Shown in pieces: positions 1 through 8,454 of a stretch of 64,000 bases of DNA. The DNA comes from Oligosphaera ethanolica (GTDB lineage Bacteria; Verrucomicrobiota; Lentisphaeria; Oligosphaerales; Oligosphaeraceae), in assembly GCF_030814695.1 (NCBI RefSeq), contig NZ_JAUSVL010000001.1, positions 3,880,227-3,944,226 of the forward strand, written 5' to 3'. Both the position numbers and the translations under genes were made by a program. Numbering within the stretch: the stretch's first letter is position 1; each line of letters begins with the position of its first letter. The notes beneath the pieces are model-generated. The model was not told where the DNA came from and made no database searches. It worked only from the letters and a program-made list of their open reading frames with translations.

Positions 1-1134
1 AAGCCAGTCGTCCTGCTAGAAATCAGCGCAGCTTTTCGTCATCCGGTGCAGTTCAAGGGGGCGGAGTATATCCGCGTCGGCTCTTATAAGAAAAAGCTCA
101 AGGACTTCCCGGAAAAAGAGCGAGAGTTGTGGCGGGTTTTCGATCGCACCCCTTTTGAAAAGGAAGTTGCCGCTGAAAACATGGTTCCCGACGAGGTTCT
201 TCGGCTGCTTGAATACTCCGCCTATTTTGACCTGCTCTCCCGTCCGCTACCCGAAGGCCGGGACGGCATTCTGTCGGCCCTATCGGCTGACGGCATGATC
301 GCTCCGGGCAAGGGTGGCACATGGAATGTCACCAACCTCGGCGCCGTGCTGTTCGCAAAACGGCTGGCCGATTTTCGAACGCTCACCCGCAAGGCGGTAC
401 GGGTGGTTCTTTATCGAGGCGAAAGTCGAGTAGAAACCGTGCGTGAGCAGGAGGGCAGCAGGGGTTACGCCACGGGATTCGAAGGGCTGATCTCCTTCGT
501 CACCAATTTGCTGCCCAGCAACGAGGTCATTGGTCAGGCGTTGCGCAGGCAGGTTCCCATGTTCCCTGAACTGGCCGTCCGTGAGTTGGTGGCCAACGCC
601 ATCATCCACCAGGATTTTCATATCACCGGCACCGGGCCCTTGATAGAAATCTTTGCGAACCGTATGGAGATTACTAGCCCTGGTTTGCCGCTGGTGCAGA
701 TCGACCGTTTTCTCGACAGTCCTCCACGCTCCCGCAACGAGGCGCTGGCCTCCTTCATGCGCCGCATCGGCGTTTGCGAGGAACGCGGCAGTGGCGTCGA
801 CAAGGTGGTCTTCGAAACCGAGTTTTTCCAGCTTCCCGCTCCTTTGTTTGAAACCACGGACGAACACACCCGCGTTGTTCTCTTCGCACACCGCGAGTAT
901 AAGGCCATGGACAAGGCCGATCGCGTGCGTGCATGCTATCTGCACGCCTGCTTGCGTTACGTGCAACGGGACTATATGACCAACACCTCCCTGCGTAAAC
1001 GCTTCGGCATTGATGAAAAGAACAGTTCCATGGTCTCTCGCATCATCAAGGATACCGTCGAGGCCGGTCTGATCCGTTGTCATGACGAAACGGTCGGCAG
1101 CCGAGCCAGAAAGTACTTGCCTAGGTGGGCATGA
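1..1134 (+). CDS. AlbA/Schlafen-type ATP-binding regulator-like protein (5' end outside window)
   Basis: The frame is open from base 1 (KPVVLLEISAAFRHPVQF...), so the gene starts left of the window; the GTG at 46 is only an internal codon. The first part, with YIRVGSYKKKL, matches the end of an AlbA_2 (divergent AAA-4) domain. A HATPase-like module follows, with RELVANAIIHQDF near residue 193 of the visible part and ERGSGVDKVV near residue 260. The last 70 residues look like a winged helix. This family is often annotated as a putative transcriptional regulator or RecG-like ATP-binding protein; its reaction is not established. It lies upstream of hsdS in the same direction, so it is probably part of the restriction-modification operon. 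Its role there is inferred from position only. Confidence 0.8.
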   Translation, partial: KPVVLLEISAAFRHPVQFKGAEYIRVGSYKKKLKDFPEKERELWRVFDRTPFEKEVAAENMVPDEVLRLLEYSAYFDLLSRPLPEGRDGILSALSADGMIAPGKGGTWNVTNLGAVLFAKRLADFRTLTRKAVRVVLYRGESRVETVREQEGSRGYATGFEGLISFVTNLLPSNEVIGQALRRQVPMFPELAVRELVANAIIHQDFHITGTGPLIEIFANRMEITSPGLPLVQIDRFLDSPPRSRNEALASFMRRIGVCEERGSGVDKVVFETEFFQLPAPLFETTDEHTRVVLFAHREYKAMDKADRVRACYLHACLRYVQRDYMTNTSLRKRFGIDEKNSSMVSRIIKDTVEAGLIRCHDETVGSRARKYLPRWA

Positions 1135-1462
1135 TGACGAAGCGACGTATGCTTGACCGTTGTATGACTGGGGATCGCTGGGTAGAGACAACTCGCGAGC
1201 TGAAGTTACGACATTTCAACGAGTTGTGTTGGTTTCTTTTGTTTGACCGTTGTTTGACTGGCGAAGCTCAAGCGGTGGAAAAGCGAATCATGGGGTTGTC
1301 GCTGGGACAGCCCTGGGCGGCAACAGTCGAGGATTCCTTGAGCGTGAAGAATGGTGGCCGCCGCCGGCCCCAGCGCGGCGTTGAGCCCAAACGGACCGCT
1401 GCCGACGAAATCGCGGAGCAGGACCATACCGACAAACAGCCCCAACGTAAGAAAGATATGCG
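1135..1462. other. Gap between the AlbA gene and hsdS, no supported gene
   Basis: The 328-bp gap has an open plus frame (1125-1466) that overlaps the preceding gene and resembles nothing I know. An 18-base sequence (TTGACCGTTGT-TGACTGG, one variable base) occurs at about 1152 and again at about 1242, 90 bp apart. On the minus strand, about 1290-1450 reads as a short hydrophobic peptide (LFVGMVLLRDFVGSGPFG) with no start or downstream continuation, which could be a gene remnant. Confidence 0.35.
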
Positions 1463-2776
1463 ATGAATCCAGGGATCATGATGGCTTCACAGGAAGGCAC
1501 TAGGACAGGAAGAAGTGAAGACGTTGGCAGACGTCTGAAATACATTGCGCCGCTTCGAAATGAACGAACGGATGCAACCTCTGAGCAAGCCGACTACTTA
1601 GGGCTGGAAAACATTCAATCCTGGACCGGAAAGCTGTTGCCCATTGCAACCTCAGATACTTCCGAAGGTGATGATTCCACAACCGGAACGGCAAATGTTT
1701 ACTATTCCGGTGATGTGCTATTCGGAAAACTGCGCCCTTATTTGGCGAAAGCGTTTCATGCCGACCAAGACGGTGTGTGCAGCACCGAACTTCTGGTGTT
1801 AAAACCACAACCGTATATGCATCCGCGTTTTCTGTTTTATTCACTGCTATCGCCTATTTTTGTGGGCCAAGTAGACGCCTCCGCATATGGTGCTAAGATG
1901 CCTCGTGCAAACTGGGAGTGCATCGGATCGATGAAACTTCCGACCCCTTCCTATGTAACCCAGCGTCTGATTGCGGACTATCTTGACCGTGAGACCTCGC
2001 GCATTGATGCTTTGGTGGCGGCGAAGGAAAAGATGCTGGCCTTGCTGGAAGAGAAGCGGGCCGCCCTGATCAGTCGCGCCGTTACCCGCGGCCTCGACCC
2101 GACCGTCCCCCGCAAGCCCTCCGGCATCGACTGGCTGGGGGAAATTCCTAGGCATTGGGAGACTAAGAAGCTTAAATATGTGGTATCTAAGATCGGAAGC
2201 GGTATTACGCCGAAAGGTGGTGCCGATTCTTATCAATCAGAAGGCATCCCTTTGTTCAGAAGCCAAAATGTACATTTTGATGGATTGCGTATGGACGACA
2301 TCGTGTACGTTGATAGTGATACACATGAATCCATGAGCAACAGTAAGGTACTTGACGGTGATGTTCTGATAAACATTACTGGAGCATCAATCGGTCGCTG
2401 TTTTTACATAGAAAATTTACACGGCGCTGCCAATGTTAACCAGCATGTTTGTATCGTCAGACCTGAGCCAATGATTGAAACCAAGTTTCTCTATTTCACA
2501 CTTCGCTCTGACGTGGGACAGCGCCAAATCGACCTTTCCCAATCAGGTAGCGGACGGGAAGGTCTTAACTTTGAGGCACTTGGCAACTTTAGCATTGTGG
2601 TGCCGCCACTCAGCGAACAGAAGACAATCATTCGATACCTAGAAAAGACAGGTAACCAAAGTAATGAAATGTTGCGCGAGATGCAGCAGTCCATTGCCCT
2701 TCTGCGGGAGCGTCGTTCTGCCTTGATCACTGCTGCGGTGACGGGCGAGATACCAGTGGAGGAGATGCGTCCGTGA
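1463..2776 (+). CDS. hsdS: Type I restriction-modification specificity subunit
   Basis: The S subunit reads the bipartite target site and links HsdM and HsdR into the type I complex. The 437-residue protein has the standard layout. A first target-recognition domain (about 20-150) ends in a long helical spacer, LIADYLDRETSRIDALV, with EEKRAALISRAVTRGLDP. A second recognition domain (about 225-385) starts at WLGEIPRHW and ends in a second helix, LRERRSALITAAVTGEI. Length and the two half-repeats are typical of an intact HsdS. ATG codons at 1478 and 1481 are alternative starts; AGGG at 1471 would suit 1481. No hsdM lies in the window, so it probably lies upstream. Confidence 0.93.
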   Translation: MNPGIMMASQEGTRTGRSEDVGRRLKYIAPLRNERTDATSEQADYLGLENIQSWTGKLLPIATSDTSEGDDSTTGTANVYYSGDVLFGKLRPYLAKAFHADQDGVCSTELLVLKPQPYMHPRFLFYSLLSPIFVGQVDASAYGAKMPRANWECIGSMKLPTPSYVTQRLIADYLDRETSRIDALVAAKEKMLALLEEKRAALISRAVTRGLDPTVPRKPSGIDWLGEIPRHWETKKLKYVVSKIGSGITPKGGADSYQSEGIPLFRSQNVHFDGLRMDDIVYVDSDTHESMSNSKVLDGDVLINITGASIGRCFYIENLHGAANVNQHVCIVRPEPMIETKFLYFTLRSDVGQRQIDLSQSGSGREGLNFEALGNFSIVVPPLSEQKTIIRYLEKTGNQSNEMLREMQQSIALLRERRSALITAAVTGEIPVEEMRP

Positions 2777-2849
2777 ATAGCCTCATATTGAAAATCTTCT
2801 TCGCGCTTTTGCGTCTTTGCGTGTTCAACCACAATGCGGAGATGCGTGT

Positions 2850-4814
2850 ATGACCGACCAGCTCATCAATCATCTCGACATTCTGCTCGAACTTAACTGG
2901 GCTGAAAGCGACGACCTGGAATTCAAGTCGGCGAAAGGTGGTTTGCCGAAGAGCCTGTGGGAGACGTACAGCGCGATGGCTAATGGTCATGGCGGGGTGA
3001 TCCTACTCGGTGTGGAGGATGATGGCTTGGTTAGTGGCGTCAGAGAACCACGTAAGCTCAGGAAGGCGTTTTGGGATAACGTTAATAATCGCGGCAAAGT
3101 GAGCATTAACTTGTGTTGCGATGCAGATGTTGTGGAGGTGAAACATCCCAACGGGCTGCTGCTCGCTATCCGGGTGCCGCAGGCGACGCGCTATCAGCGC
3201 CCGGTTTTTATTGGCTTGAATCCGCTCACGGGCACCTATCGCCGTAATTTTGAGGGGGATTACCGGTGCACGGAGCAGGAGGTAAGCAGCATGCTCTCGG
3301 ATCGGGCTGAGGAGGCGGCGGACAGTAGGATACTGGACGGCTATGGCCTGGCGGATTTGGATTTACCAAGCTTGCACCAGTATCGCCAACGTTTTGCCTC
3401 TCTCAAGCCGACCCATCCTTGGTTGAGTGAGGACGACAAGGGATTGTTGATCAAGTTGGGCGGTTGGCGGCGTGATCGAAAGAGCGGTAACGAAGGCCTG
3501 ACTGTGGCCGGACTACTGATGTTTGGCTGTGACGAGTCTCTTCGCGAGGCTATGCCCAGCTACCATGTGGATTACCGGGAACGGCTCTCCAATAGCCCCG
3601 CTGAGCGTTGGAGCGACCGTCTCACCGCCGATGGAACTTGGCAGCCGAATCTGTTCCAATTCTATTTGCGAGTGGCACAGCGCCTGTTATCCGAGCTGAA
3701 GCTGCCCTTTCAACTTGATGGCGACTTGTTCCGCAGAGGCGAGACAGAGGTCCACGAGGCGATTCGCGAGGCGCTGGTGAATGCTTTGATTCATGCAGAT
3801 TACATCGGTCAGGGCGGTATCGTGGTCGAGAAATTACACGATGCGTTTGAGTTCTCCAATCCTGGCACTTTGTTGATTTCCTTCGAACAGCTCCTGCGCG
3901 GCAATGTCAGTGAATGCCGCAACAAGGCGCTGCAAACCATGTTCATGATGATCGGGGTGGCGGAGAAAGCTGGTTCTGGGGTCGATAAGATTCACAAGGG
4001 GTGGGCCTCGCAGCATTGGCGTTTGCCGATGATTCGGGAGCAAGTGCAGCCCAATCGGGTTACCTGGCGTCTGCCCATGGTGAGCCTGATTCCCGAGGAG
4101 TCGTTGGCCAGACTGGAAGAGACTTTTGGTCGAAAATTATCAGAGTTTAGCAAGCACGAGGTTCAGGCACTAGTTACCGCAGAAGTCGAGGGCAGCGTCG
4201 ACAATGCCCGCATGCGCCAGATATGCTCATTGCACCCAGTGGAGGTCACTCGTCTTCTTCAGGGGCTGGTGGCCAAGGGGGCCTTGCATCAGGAAGGACA
4301 GGCGCGGTGGAGCCGTTACCGACTCTCCGCTTTTCCTGGCTCCGAACACAAGGGCGGTGGGTCCGAACACAAGGGCGGTGGGTCCGAACACAAGGGCGAT
4401 GGGTCCGAACACAAGGGCGGTGGGTCCGAACACAAGGGCGGTGGGTCCGAACACAAGGGCGATGGGTCCGAACACAAGGGCGATGGGTCCGAACACAAGG
4501 CCGGTGGCTTCGAACACAAGGGCGGTGGGGCCAATGCTAGCCGTACTCTGTGGGATATTGCCGCATCCGCACGACAGCATAAGCGCCTACAACCCGATGC
4601 TATGGAACGGATTATCCTAGAGCTTTGCCGGGGGCGCTGGTTGACCCGCAACGAACTGGCAGAGCTCTTGAATCGTCATCCGGATGGTCTGCGCCAGCGT
4701 TTTTTGAACCCAATGGTGGGGCATGGCATACTTCGGCTGCGTTATCCCGACAAGCCAAATCGTGCGGATCAGGCCTACAGTGTTGGTGATAGGACAGAGA
4801 GCGAAACTGAATAA
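2850..4814 (+). CDS. AlbA_2 / HATPase protein with a nine-copy SEHKGGG linker
   Basis: I start at the ATG at 2850 (MTDQLINHLDILLELNW) because GGAG lies about 8 bases upstream; the frame opens earlier with TTG at 2817. The 654-residue protein opens with an AlbA_2 domain (ESDDLEFKSAKGG, then NGHGGVILLGVEDDG near residues 42-58). A HATPase-like region follows (EAIREALVNALIHADY near 305-320, EKAGSGVDKIHKGW near 372-385). Winged-helix-like segments sit on both sides of a low-complexity linker of nine heptads SEHKGGG. It lies between hsdS and hsdR, ending 12 bases before hsdR, so probable co-transcription. It is a distant relative of the gene at 1-1134. A regulatory or nuclease-associated role in the RM locus is inference. 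Confidence 0.85.
   Translation: MTDQLINHLDILLELNWAESDDLEFKSAKGGLPKSLWETYSAMANGHGGVILLGVEDDGLVSGVREPRKLRKAFWDNVNNRGKVSINLCCDADVVEVKHPNGLLLAIRVPQATRYQRPVFIGLNPLTGTYRRNFEGDYRCTEQEVSSMLSDRAEEAADSRILDGYGLADLDLPSLHQYRQRFASLKPTHPWLSEDDKGLLIKLGGWRRDRKSGNEGLTVAGLLMFGCDESLREAMPSYHVDYRERLSNSPAERWSDRLTADGTWQPNLFQFYLRVAQRLLSELKLPFQLDGDLFRRGETEVHEAIREALVNALIHADYIGQGGIVVEKLHDAFEFSNPGTLLISFEQLLRGNVSECRNKALQTMFMMIGVAEKAGSGVDKIHKGWASQHWRLPMIREQVQPNRVTWRLPMVSLIPEESLARLEETFGRKLSEFSKHEVQALVTAEVEGSVDNARMRQICSLHPVEVTRLLQGLVAKGALHQEGQARWSRYRLSAFPGSEHKGGGSEHKGGGSEHKGDGSEHKGGGSEHKGGGSEHKGDGSEHKGDGSEHKAGGFEHKGGGANASRTLWDIAASARQHKRLQPDAMERIILELCRGRWLTRNELAELLNRHPDGLRQRFLNPMVGHGILRLRYPDKPNRADQAYSVGDRTESETE
4341..4529 (+). 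repeat. 21-bp coding minisatellite, 9 units
   Basis: Nine 21-bp units (TCCGAACACAAGGGCGGTGGG and variants) each encode Ser-Glu-His-Lys-Gly-Gly-Gly. Variants are GGC/GAT at the sixth residue, GCC in unit 8 and TTC at the start of unit 9. Because 21 is a multiple of three, copy-number change keeps the host gene in frame. All three plus frames stay open through the array. Confidence 0.95.
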
Positions 4815-4826
4815 GCACAGGTCATC

Positions 4827-7800
4827 ATGATGAACTCCACTTCTGAAGCCGCCTTCGAAACTGCCATTGAGGCGGTGTTGTTGAATGATGGATATGAGAA
4901 GCTGGCCTCGGGAGCTTTTGACCCTGAGCGGGCGATTTTCCCTGACGAGGCGCTGCGTTTCATCCGCGAGACTCAGGGTAAGACGTGGGATAAGCTGGAG
5001 GCGTTGCATGGTGTGGAGACCGGCGAGCGGATTGTGCAGGCGCTCTGCAAATGGCTGGACACCCATGGCGTGTTGACGACGTTGCGTCATGGCTTCAAGT
5101 GCTTTGGCAAGACGCTGCGCATCGCCTTTTTTCGCCCGGCCCATGGACTCAATCCGGAGCTGGAGGCGTGTTACCGCGCCAATCGGCTGGGGATTACCCG
5201 GCAGCTTTTTTTCAGTAGCAAGAACAAGAAATCGCTGGATGTGGTCTTGAGTGTCAACGGCATCCCGGTGGTGACCTTGGAGCTGAAGAATCCCCTTAGC
5301 GGCCAGACGGCGGCCAATGCCATTCATCAATACCGCTATGACCGCGACCAGCGCGAGCCGATCTTTTTATTTACCAAGCGCAGTCTGGTGCATTTTGCCG
5401 TGGACACCGACGAGGCGCACATGACGACGCGTCTGGCTGGAACCAGTACCCATTTTCTGCCCTTCAACCAAGGCTGGGACGGCGGCGCGGGCAACCCGCC
5501 AGACAAGCACGGCCGCAACTATAAAACCGCCTATCTGTGGGAAGAGGTGCTGCAGCGGGACAGCCTGCTTGACCTCTTGGCGCGGTTTCTCCACCTCCAT
5601 ATTGAGGAGAAGGTCACCGAAGATGGCCAGAAGATTCGCAAGGAAACGATGATATTCCCGCGTTATCATCAGTTGCAGGCGGTGCGGCAGATGGTTGCTG
5701 CCGCAGGCAGTGAGGGAGCCGGGCATAACTACCTGGTGGAACACTCGGCGGGTAGTGGCAAGAGCAATACCATCGGCTGGCTGGCGCATCGTCTTTCCTC
5801 TCTGCACAACGAGCTGGACGAGCGCATCTTTGACAGCGTGGTCGTGATCACCGACCGGGTGGTGCTCGATCGCCAGTTGCAGGACACCATTTATCAGTTT
5901 GATCACCGCCAGGGCGTGGTGCAGAAGATCGACGAGGATTCGCGGCAACTGGCCGAGGCACTGGAATCAGCGGTGCCGATCATCATCACTACTTTGCAGA
6001 AATTCCCCTTTGTCTCGGGGCAGTTGCTGAAACTGGCCGAGGAGCGCGGTGGTGGCAACAGTCATCTGCCACAACGTAATTATGCAGTGATTATCGACGA
6101 AGCGCACAGCTCTCAGTCGGGGGAGACCGCCACGGAGCTGAAGGGCGTTCTGGGTGGCGCGGAATTGGTCCGCAAGGCGCGGGAAGCGGCACAGGAGGAC
6201 GGCGAAGTGGAGTTGGAACGCCTCTTTCGCGCCATGGCCAAGCGCGGCCGCCAGCCCAACATGAGCTTTTTTGCTTTTACTGCCACGCCCAAGCACAAGA
6301 CCCTGGCGATATTTGGCCGGGGCGGCGAGCCTTTCCACCGCTACACCATGCGCCAGGCCATTGAGGAGGGTTTCATTGAGGACGTGCTGAAACATTACCT
6401 CAGCTACAAGACCTACTACAAGCTGCTCAAGAAGGCTGATGACGACCCCAACGTCGAGCGCAAGCAGGCGGCCCGGGCGCTGGCGCGTTTCATGCGGCTG
6501 CACCCGCACAATATCGGCCAAAAAACCGAGGTGATGGTCGAGCATTTTCAGCAGCACACCCGTCACAAGATTGGCGGTCAGGCCAAGGCAATGGTGGTTA
6601 CCGGCTCGCGCTTGGAGGCGGTGCGCTACAAGCTGGAATTCGACCGCTATATCCACGAAAAGGGTTACCCCATCAAGAGCCTGGTGGCCTTCTCCGGTAC
6701 GGTGGCAGATGACAAAATGCCGGATAAGAACTACACTGAAGTCGAGATGAATAATGGCTTGAAGGAAAAGGACCTGCCCGAGACCTTTGCCAAGTCCGAT
6801 TATCGGGTTTTGCTGGTTGCCGAGAAGTACCAGACCGGTTTCGATCAGCCCCTGCTGCACACCATGTACGTGGACAAGCGCCTGGCCGGAATACAGGCGG
6901 TGCAGACCCTATCGCGCTTGAACCGTACGCATCCGCTGAAGGACGACACTTTCGTGCTCGATTTTGTCAATGACCCGGACGAAATTCAGGAGGCGTTTCG
7001 CCAGTATTACGACGGATCAATCATGGGCGAGGAGGTCGATCCGGATCGCTTGTACGAAGTCAAAGCCGAACTGGACGGGGCGGGTATCTACCAGCAAGAT
7101 GAGGTGGACGCCTTTGCGCACATCTTTTTTGCGCCCAAGCGTCGCCAAAGTCCAGCCGATCATAAGACCATGAACGCGCTACTTGATCTGGCGGTGGCTC
7201 GCTTTGTGGGGCTGCAAAACCGCGAAGAGGAAGCCGCCGAGCTATGGCGCGGCAAGGTCCAGGCGTTTAGGAACCTCTACAGCTTTTTGAGTCAGGTTAT
7301 TCCCTACCAGGACAGCGATCTGGAGAAGCTTTTCACCTATTTGCGCCATCTGGCTTTGAAACTACCCAGGCACAAGGCTGGTCCTGGGTACCAGTTCGAT
7401 GAGGACGTGGAGCTTGGCTACTACCGCTTGCAGAAGATCAGCGAGGGATCAATCACCTTGGCAGAGGGTCATGCCAAACCGCTTGATGGACCGCGCGAGG
7501 TTGGCACTGGCATGGTGCGCGAAAACGCCATCGCTCTGTCGCGCCTGATTGACATCATCAATGAACGCTTTGGCAGTGACCTCACCGAAGCGGATCAGTT
7601 GTTCTTTGATCAGATTGCCGAGGCTGCGAGCCAAAACGAATCCTTGCGCAAGGCCGCTGCGGTCAATTCTCTTGCTAAATTCCAGTTGGTCTTCCGGCAG
7701 GTACTGGAATCGTTGTTCATCGAACGGATGGAACTCAACGAGGAGCTATTCACCGACTTCATCAGCAAACCGGAGCTGCAGAATGTGGTGTCAAAATGGC

Positions 7801-7865
7801 TGGGTGGGCAGGTGTATGACCGACTCGGTGGCTTCAACGCCGGAACGGCCTCACCGATGACCTGA
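4827..7865 (+). CDS. hsdR: Type I restriction endonuclease, motor and nuclease subunit
   Basis: HsdR supplies the ATP-driven DNA translocase and the nuclease of the type I system. The 1012-residue protein shows an N-terminal PD-(D/E)xK nuclease (D138 in SLDVVLS, E152-L-K154 in LELKNPL). A superfamily 2 motor follows, with Walker A SAGSGKSN at about 307-314, DEAH at 424-427 and FTATP at 484-488. The second RecA lobe carries LLVAEKYQTGFDQPLL and VQTLSRLNRTHP (motif VI). The C-terminal helical region is present, and length is normal. ATG at 4827 and 4830 are both possible starts. It is the last gene of the hsd operon in this window. Confidence 0.96.
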   Translation: MMNSTSEAAFETAIEAVLLNDGYEKLASGAFDPERAIFPDEALRFIRETQGKTWDKLEALHGVETGERIVQALCKWLDTHGVLTTLRHGFKCFGKTLRIAFFRPAHGLNPELEACYRANRLGITRQLFFSSKNKKSLDVVLSVNGIPVVTLELKNPLSGQTAANAIHQYRYDRDQREPIFLFTKRSLVHFAVDTDEAHMTTRLAGTSTHFLPFNQGWDGGAGNPPDKHGRNYKTAYLWEEVLQRDSLLDLLARFLHLHIEEKVTEDGQKIRKETMIFPRYHQLQAVRQMVAAAGSEGAGHNYLVEHSAGSGKSNTIGWLAHRLSSLHNELDERIFDSVVVITDRVVLDRQLQDTIYQFDHRQGVVQKIDEDSRQLAEALESAVPIIITTLQKFPFVSGQLLKLAEERGGGNSHLPQRNYAVIIDEAHSSQSGETATELKGVLGGAELVRKAREAAQEDGEVELERLFRAMAKRGRQPNMSFFAFTATPKHKTLAIFGRGGEPFHRYTMRQAIEEGFIEDVLKHYLSYKTYYKLLKKADDDPNVERKQAARALARFMRLHPHNIGQKTEVMVEHFQQHTRHKIGGQAKAMVVTGSRLEAVRYKLEFDRYIHEKGYPIKSLVAFSGTVADDKMPDKNYTEVEMNNGLKEKDLPETFAKSDYRVLLVAEKYQTGFDQPLLHTMYVDKRLAGIQAVQTLSRLNRTHPLKDDTFVLDFVNDPDEIQEAFRQYYDGSIMGEEVDPDRLYEVKAELDGAGIYQQDEVDAFAHIFFAPKRRQSPADHKTMNALLDLAVARFVGLQNREEEAAELWRGKVQAFRNLYSFLSQVIPYQDSDLEKLFTYLRHLALKLPRHKAGPGYQFDEDVELGYYRLQKISEGSITLAEGHAKPLDGPREVGTGMVRENAIALSRLIDIINERFGSDLTEADQLFFDQIAEAASQNESLRKAAAVNSLAKFQLVFRQVLESLFIERMELNEELFTDFISKPELQNVVSKWLGGQVYDRLGGFNAGTASPMT

Positions 7866-8004
7866 TGCGACGGGGGGACGGCTTGAATAACAGGTGCGAC
7901 TGGCCCAGGACCGCGAGGCGGGACGCGGTGATGAGATAAAAGCTCTTCATATAAGAAGCACCTCGATCTGGCAGGGATTCGAGAACCCATACAAGCAAGT
8001 GGGT

Positions 8005-8300
8005 TCCATTGCCTCTTTGGCCCCAGTCAGCTTCGCCGACTGGAGCCAAAGAGGCCGAGGAACACGAGCAAAAATGGCGCCTTACCCAGGGCGGCGCGCG
8101 CTTTCAGCGCTGCTTGCCCTGGGCTGGTATGTTTCGCGCTTTCAGCGCTTCTGCCGCTTCGCGGCAATTTTCTTTTTTAGCCGACGGATTGGCCGGAGCG
8201 GCGTGACGTTTTGTGGGTGTGGTGCACTGCGGGCACCTCACCTTGGATTATGCATGGTACGGCCAACCGGGCCGAATCTGGCGGATCGGCTGTCGTTTAT
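8005..8300 (+). repeat. Hairpin-rich dispersed repeat, family A plus diverged family B piece
   Basis: Nearly the same sequence recurs at 15662-15960, and its first half at 14639-14810 and 36144-36310. It contains an inverted repeat at 8011-8055 (CCTCTTTGGCCCC-AGTC arm) and a second at about 8087-8125 (CCCAGGGC / GCCCTGGG). The last 80 bases resemble family B (TATGCATGGTACGGCC). Bases 7866-8004, between hsdR and this repeat, show nothing I can name. Confidence 0.85.
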
Positions 8301-8301
8301 C

Positions 8302-8431
8302 GCGGACGGATCGGACGGATCGGACGGATCAGACGGATCGGATTGATGATCGGTCGGATCGGTCTGATTTTCTGTTGTTTATCGCGGTCGGATCGGACGG
8401 ATCGGACGGATCCGATTGCTGATCGGTCTGT
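8302..8431. repeat. 9-bp-period array, GGACGGATC type
   Basis: Two runs of GGACGGATC-like nonamers (8302-8342 and about 8386-8431) are separated by diverged copies. The same unit recurs at 15968-16200 and 50731-50770. The array lies just past the stop codon of the minus-strand ankyrin gene at 8455. Confidence 0.9.
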
Positions 8432-8454
8432 CTTTGATTGCGGAAGGAACGTCG

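Noticed and set aside
1125-1466. A 113-codon ORF between the AlbA gene and hsdS
   Set aside because: It overlaps the AlbA gene, has no ribosome site or recognisable motif, and its second half is composition-driven (NGGRRRPQRGVEPKR).
7960-8004. tRNA-like fragment (GGCAGGGATTCGAGAACCCA) as an attachment site for the RM island
   Set aside because: It resembles a reversed T arm but does not pair properly, and no tRNA or second att copy is visible.
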